From positions 35,320,906-35,384,905 of the forward strand of contig OY987264.1 of assembly GCA_963920665.1 (NCBI GenBank): a stretch of 64,000 nucleotides of DNA, read 5' to 3'. The notes under the pieces are model-generated. The model did no database searches, was not told the origin of the DNA, and was given only the letters and a program-made list of their open reading frames with translations. The position numbers and the translations under genes are program-made. Source of the stretch: Straminergon stramineum. Its lineage: Eukaryota > Streptophyta > Bryopsida > Hypnales > Calliergonaceae. Shown one piece after another: positions 63,665-64,000 of the stretch. Within the stretch, counting starts at the first letter, position 1. Every line of letters begins with the position of its first letter.

Positions 63665-64000
63665 CCCCTAGGCACTCCAATGTCCACTTTTTTTTTCTTT
63701 TTAAAACATATGACCTATGCCCATTTTTTTAAAGACCAACAAATTGAAATTCAAGTTTCAACTATATTTTTGCTTGGATGAAAGTTATTCTAATTTGTGG
63801 AGATACTTTATCAAATTGTTATCCTATCCAAGAGTTGGACTTGGTGTTATTAGAGTACATTTTTTCTAAAATTATAAATGCATAAGTTTGCCAAGTAGTT
63901 GAACAAGCTAAAATTGCATAGACTCTAGTCCAAAACTAGATTTGCCAAAATGAGGTCATAGATTTTGAAAACAAAAAAATTTCAAAAAATCACCTTGTGA
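63661..64000 (-). mobile_element. TTAA-B element, cut by the window end
   Basis: It begins at the TTAA shared with the preceding element and reads CCCCTAGGCACTCCAATGTCC. From there to the window edge it follows the inverted sequence of 42636-42340 closely. The remainder lies outside the window. Confidence 0.75.

Overview
The window is nuclear DNA of a land plant. Its genes are split by many short GT-AG introns (plus two likely GC-AG introns), it encodes plant-type housekeeping proteins including a probable plastid release factor with a transit-like leader, and the intergenic DNA is AT-rich and full of decayed transposons. Protein divergence and gene style suggest a non-seed lineage (bryophyte or lycophyte), but that is weak inference. 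All exon joins were made by eye from splice signals, unbroken reading frame and remembered family conservation; no alignment was run.

Layout. (1) 561-6558 (+): 3' part of a nucleotidyltransferase / PAP-OAS1-domain protein, cut at its 5' side by the window edge. (2) 6559-13105: AT-rich intergenic DNA with a long T-rich degenerate repeat. (3) 13106-17546 (-): WD40-Utp12 protein of the UTP5/WDR43 type, a small-subunit-processome factor, with a telo-box beside its start. (4) 20152-22719 (-): small pyridoxamine-5'-phosphate-oxidase-like protein in eight mostly tiny exons. (5) 22720-28700: repeat-rich DNA. (6) 29018-32032 (+): cytochrome P450 pseudogene with two stops and a lost ExxR arginine. (7) 32033-37264: nested repeats, including a 312-bp near-identical inverted repeat. 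(8) 37265-41535 (+): class-I peptide chain release factor (plastid RF1 type), whose GGQ motif is split by a GC-AG intron. (9) 41899-43900: a textbook hAT-like MITE followed by a chain of TTAA-flanked elements. (10) 44885-50460 (-): decayed LINE. (11) 52514-59801 (-): complete 20-exon VAC14 homologue. (12) 59802-64000: promoter region, then more TTAA-flanked elements.

The genes are unrelated housekeeping genes and form no pathway cluster. The most notable signal is a set of non-autonomous elements whose ends read TTAA-CC(C/T)C...G(A/G)GG-TTAA. One copy is nested inside another family, and a paralogous host copy about 37 kb away carries a single TTAA at the matching point. This is related-empty-site evidence for piggyBac-like TTAA insertion. 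Several copies abut and share one TTAA.
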